24,922 nucleotides of DNA, from assembly GCA_003165595.1 (NCBI GenBank), contig PLWQ01000025.1:1-24922 (forward strand). The letters are read 5' to 3'. This document shows, piece after piece, positions 24,109 to 24,922 of this stretch. The notes beneath the pieces were generated by a model. It ran no database searches. It was not told the origin of the DNA and worked only from the letters and a program-made list of their open reading frames with translations. How positions within the stretch are numbered: position 1 is the first letter of the stretch; the number at the start of each line of letters is the position of its first letter. Source of the stretch: Fibrobacterota bacterium (GTDB lineage: Bacteria > Fibrobacterota > Chitinivibrionia > Chitinivibrionales > FEN-1185). A program made the position numbers and the translations under genes.

Positions 24109-24922
24109 AACTCTCACTCTTCCGCCGTCTCACCCAAGCCATTGCGTTTACCGCATTTGCGGTGCTCTTCATTTTCACCATCTATCCCTATGCCGCCAAG
24201 ATTCCTGTCGATGCTTTTTTGCGGCTCGACCCGCTTGTGGCAACCGTTGCAATGATCGGCTCGCGTGCGTTTATCGCCACCATGATCTGGGCAGCGGCGC
24301 TGCTCGGTCTGTCGCTACTGTTCGGCAGGTTCTTCTGCGGTTATGTCTGCCCGCTCGGCACGCTCATCGACTTGTCGGATTTCCTGATCCATGGTAAAAA
24401 GCACAAGAAGGAAAACGTCGAGCCCAAGACCAACCGCAGGATCAAGTACTACGTTCTTATCGGCGCGATTTTCGCATCGCTGCTCGGGGCGAATTTTCTG
24501 GCTTTTTTGAGCCCCATGTCCATTGCGCCGAGGGTGTCGGCGCTTGTCTTGTATCCTCCGGTGGTCTGGCTCATCAACAGTACCATTGATCTTTTCAGGC
24601 CGGTTTTGCTGGCAATGGGACTCGACACGTTTGCACAGGTTAGTTTTCAGCGGTACTTCTTTTCATCCGGTGTGGCGGCATTTTTTCTTCTCGCCATTAT
24701 CGTGGCTGCCAATTTCTGGCGCAAACGGTTCTGGTGCAGGTATGTTTGTCCCACCGGCGCGTTCATTTCCCTGTTCTCCCGGTTCGGTATTGTCAAGCGG
24801 CAAGTGAACGGCTCACTCTGCACCGACTGCAAACTGTGCTCGGCAAAATGTGACATGCGGGCCGTGGATTCCGATCCGCGCAACACCGTGCTTTCCGAAT
24901 GCGTGCTGTGCGGCGATTGCGT
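24105..24922 (+). CDS. NapH-like membrane polyferredoxin, 4Fe-4S (3' partial)
   Basis: At least 272 residues, cut by the window end. It opens with membrane segments (ITAFAVLF-type stretch at about 11-31, then about 55-73, 118-137, 147-165 and 186-205). Two CxxxCP motifs, FCGYVCPLG (C78, C82) and WCRYVCPTG (C211, C215), are characteristic of the NapH/MauN/RdxA family of membrane quinol- or ferredoxin-linked redox proteins. A ferredoxin motif C-x2-C-x2-C-x3-C (C239, C242, C245, C249) follows, and a second begins (C266, C269, C272) before the sequence ends. It probably moves electrons between the quinone pool and an iron-sulfur partner; the partner is unknown. The start codon overlaps the HEPN stop (ATGA), and DUF362 genes lie upstream, so it completes the redox cluster. 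Confidence 0.88.
   Translation, partial: MKLSLFRRLTQAIAFTAFAVLFIFTIYPYAAKIPVDAFLRLDPLVATVAMIGSRAFIATMIWAAALLGLSLLFGRFFCGYVCPLGTLIDLSDFLIHGKKHKKENVEPKTNRRIKYYVLIGAIFASLLGANFLAFLSPMSIAPRVSALVLYPPVVWLINSTIDLFRPVLLAMGLDTFAQVSFQRYFFSSGVAAFFLLAIIVAANFWRKRFWCRYVCPTGAFISLFSRFGIVKRQVNGSLCTDCKLCSAKCDMRAVDSDPRNTVLSECVLCGDC

Noticed and set aside
1-24922. CRISPR arrays, tRNA/rRNA genes, insertion sequences or prophage genes
   Set aside because: No regularly spaced direct repeats, tRNA-like cloverleaf, transposase, integrase or phage structural motifs were seen on either strand.

Overview
This window looks like a chromosomal segment of an uncultured Gram-negative bacterium of the Fibrobacterota/FCB group (Fibrobacter–Chitinispirillum relatives). 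Several features point there: a C-terminal FISUMP domain (the 'Fibrobacter succinogenes major paralogous domain'), type IX secretion (T9SS/FlgD-like) C-terminal sorting domains on secreted proteins, secreted carbohydrate-active proteins, and a very large outer-membrane-type protein carrying two-component-regulator-like propeller blades. The assignment rests on domain content and is inference. Most genes are moderately GC-rich. The first 2.3 kb contains a visibly AT-richer patch (about 1350-2340).

Layout. (1) 1-4090 is a surface/accessory region. It holds the 3' part of an InlB-B-repeat + FISUMP surface protein, a short and apparently N-terminally truncated MNT-type nucleotidyltransferase, a secreted protein with two discoidin domains and a sorting domain whose start region looks frameshifted, and a GC-rich structured intergenic stretch. 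(2) 4088-5992 holds a secreted helical protein of unknown function and, convergent to it, a tautomerase. (3) 5993-6538 is a gene-free gap with a MITE-like repeat ending in 12-bp inverted ends. (4) 6539-9410 is a two-gene unit: a mini-protein that is little more than signal peptide + sorting domain, then a cysteine-rich GH3 glycoside hydrolase, closed by a strong hairpin. (5) 9559-16072 is housekeeping: valS, then trpE-trpG-trpC-trpF. A 28-bp perfect palindrome overlaps the valS stop, and a gap with two repeat-type hairpins separates trpC from trpF. trpD, trpB and trpA are not in the window. (6) 16368-20099 encodes a 1243-residue propeller/beta-barrel protein. (7) 20228 to the end is a redox/lipoprotein cluster: a Tat lipoprotein with an FnIII-like and a DUF362 domain, a DUF6599-like envelope protein, a second Tat-exported DUF362 protein, an MNT–HEPN nucleotidyltransferase pair, and a NapH-like membrane polyferredoxin cut by the window end. 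The MNT, HEPN and polyferredoxin genes are joined by ATGA overlaps.

How the genes work together. trpE/G make anthranilate, and trpF and trpC carry out the phosphoribosylanthranilate isomerase and indole-3-glycerol-phosphate synthase steps. The DUF362 proteins and the polyferredoxin plausibly form an envelope iron-sulfur/redox module (inferred from families and proximity). The MNT–HEPN pair appears to have been placed inside that operon. The sorting-domain mini-protein and the GH3 enzyme are probably co-translated and extracytoplasmic.

The most unusual points are the MNT–HEPN insertion with translational coupling on both sides, the stand-alone sorting-domain protein next to a GH3 enzyme lacking such a domain, and the propeller–barrel fusion. 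No CRISPR array, tRNA, rRNA, IS element or phage gene was seen.
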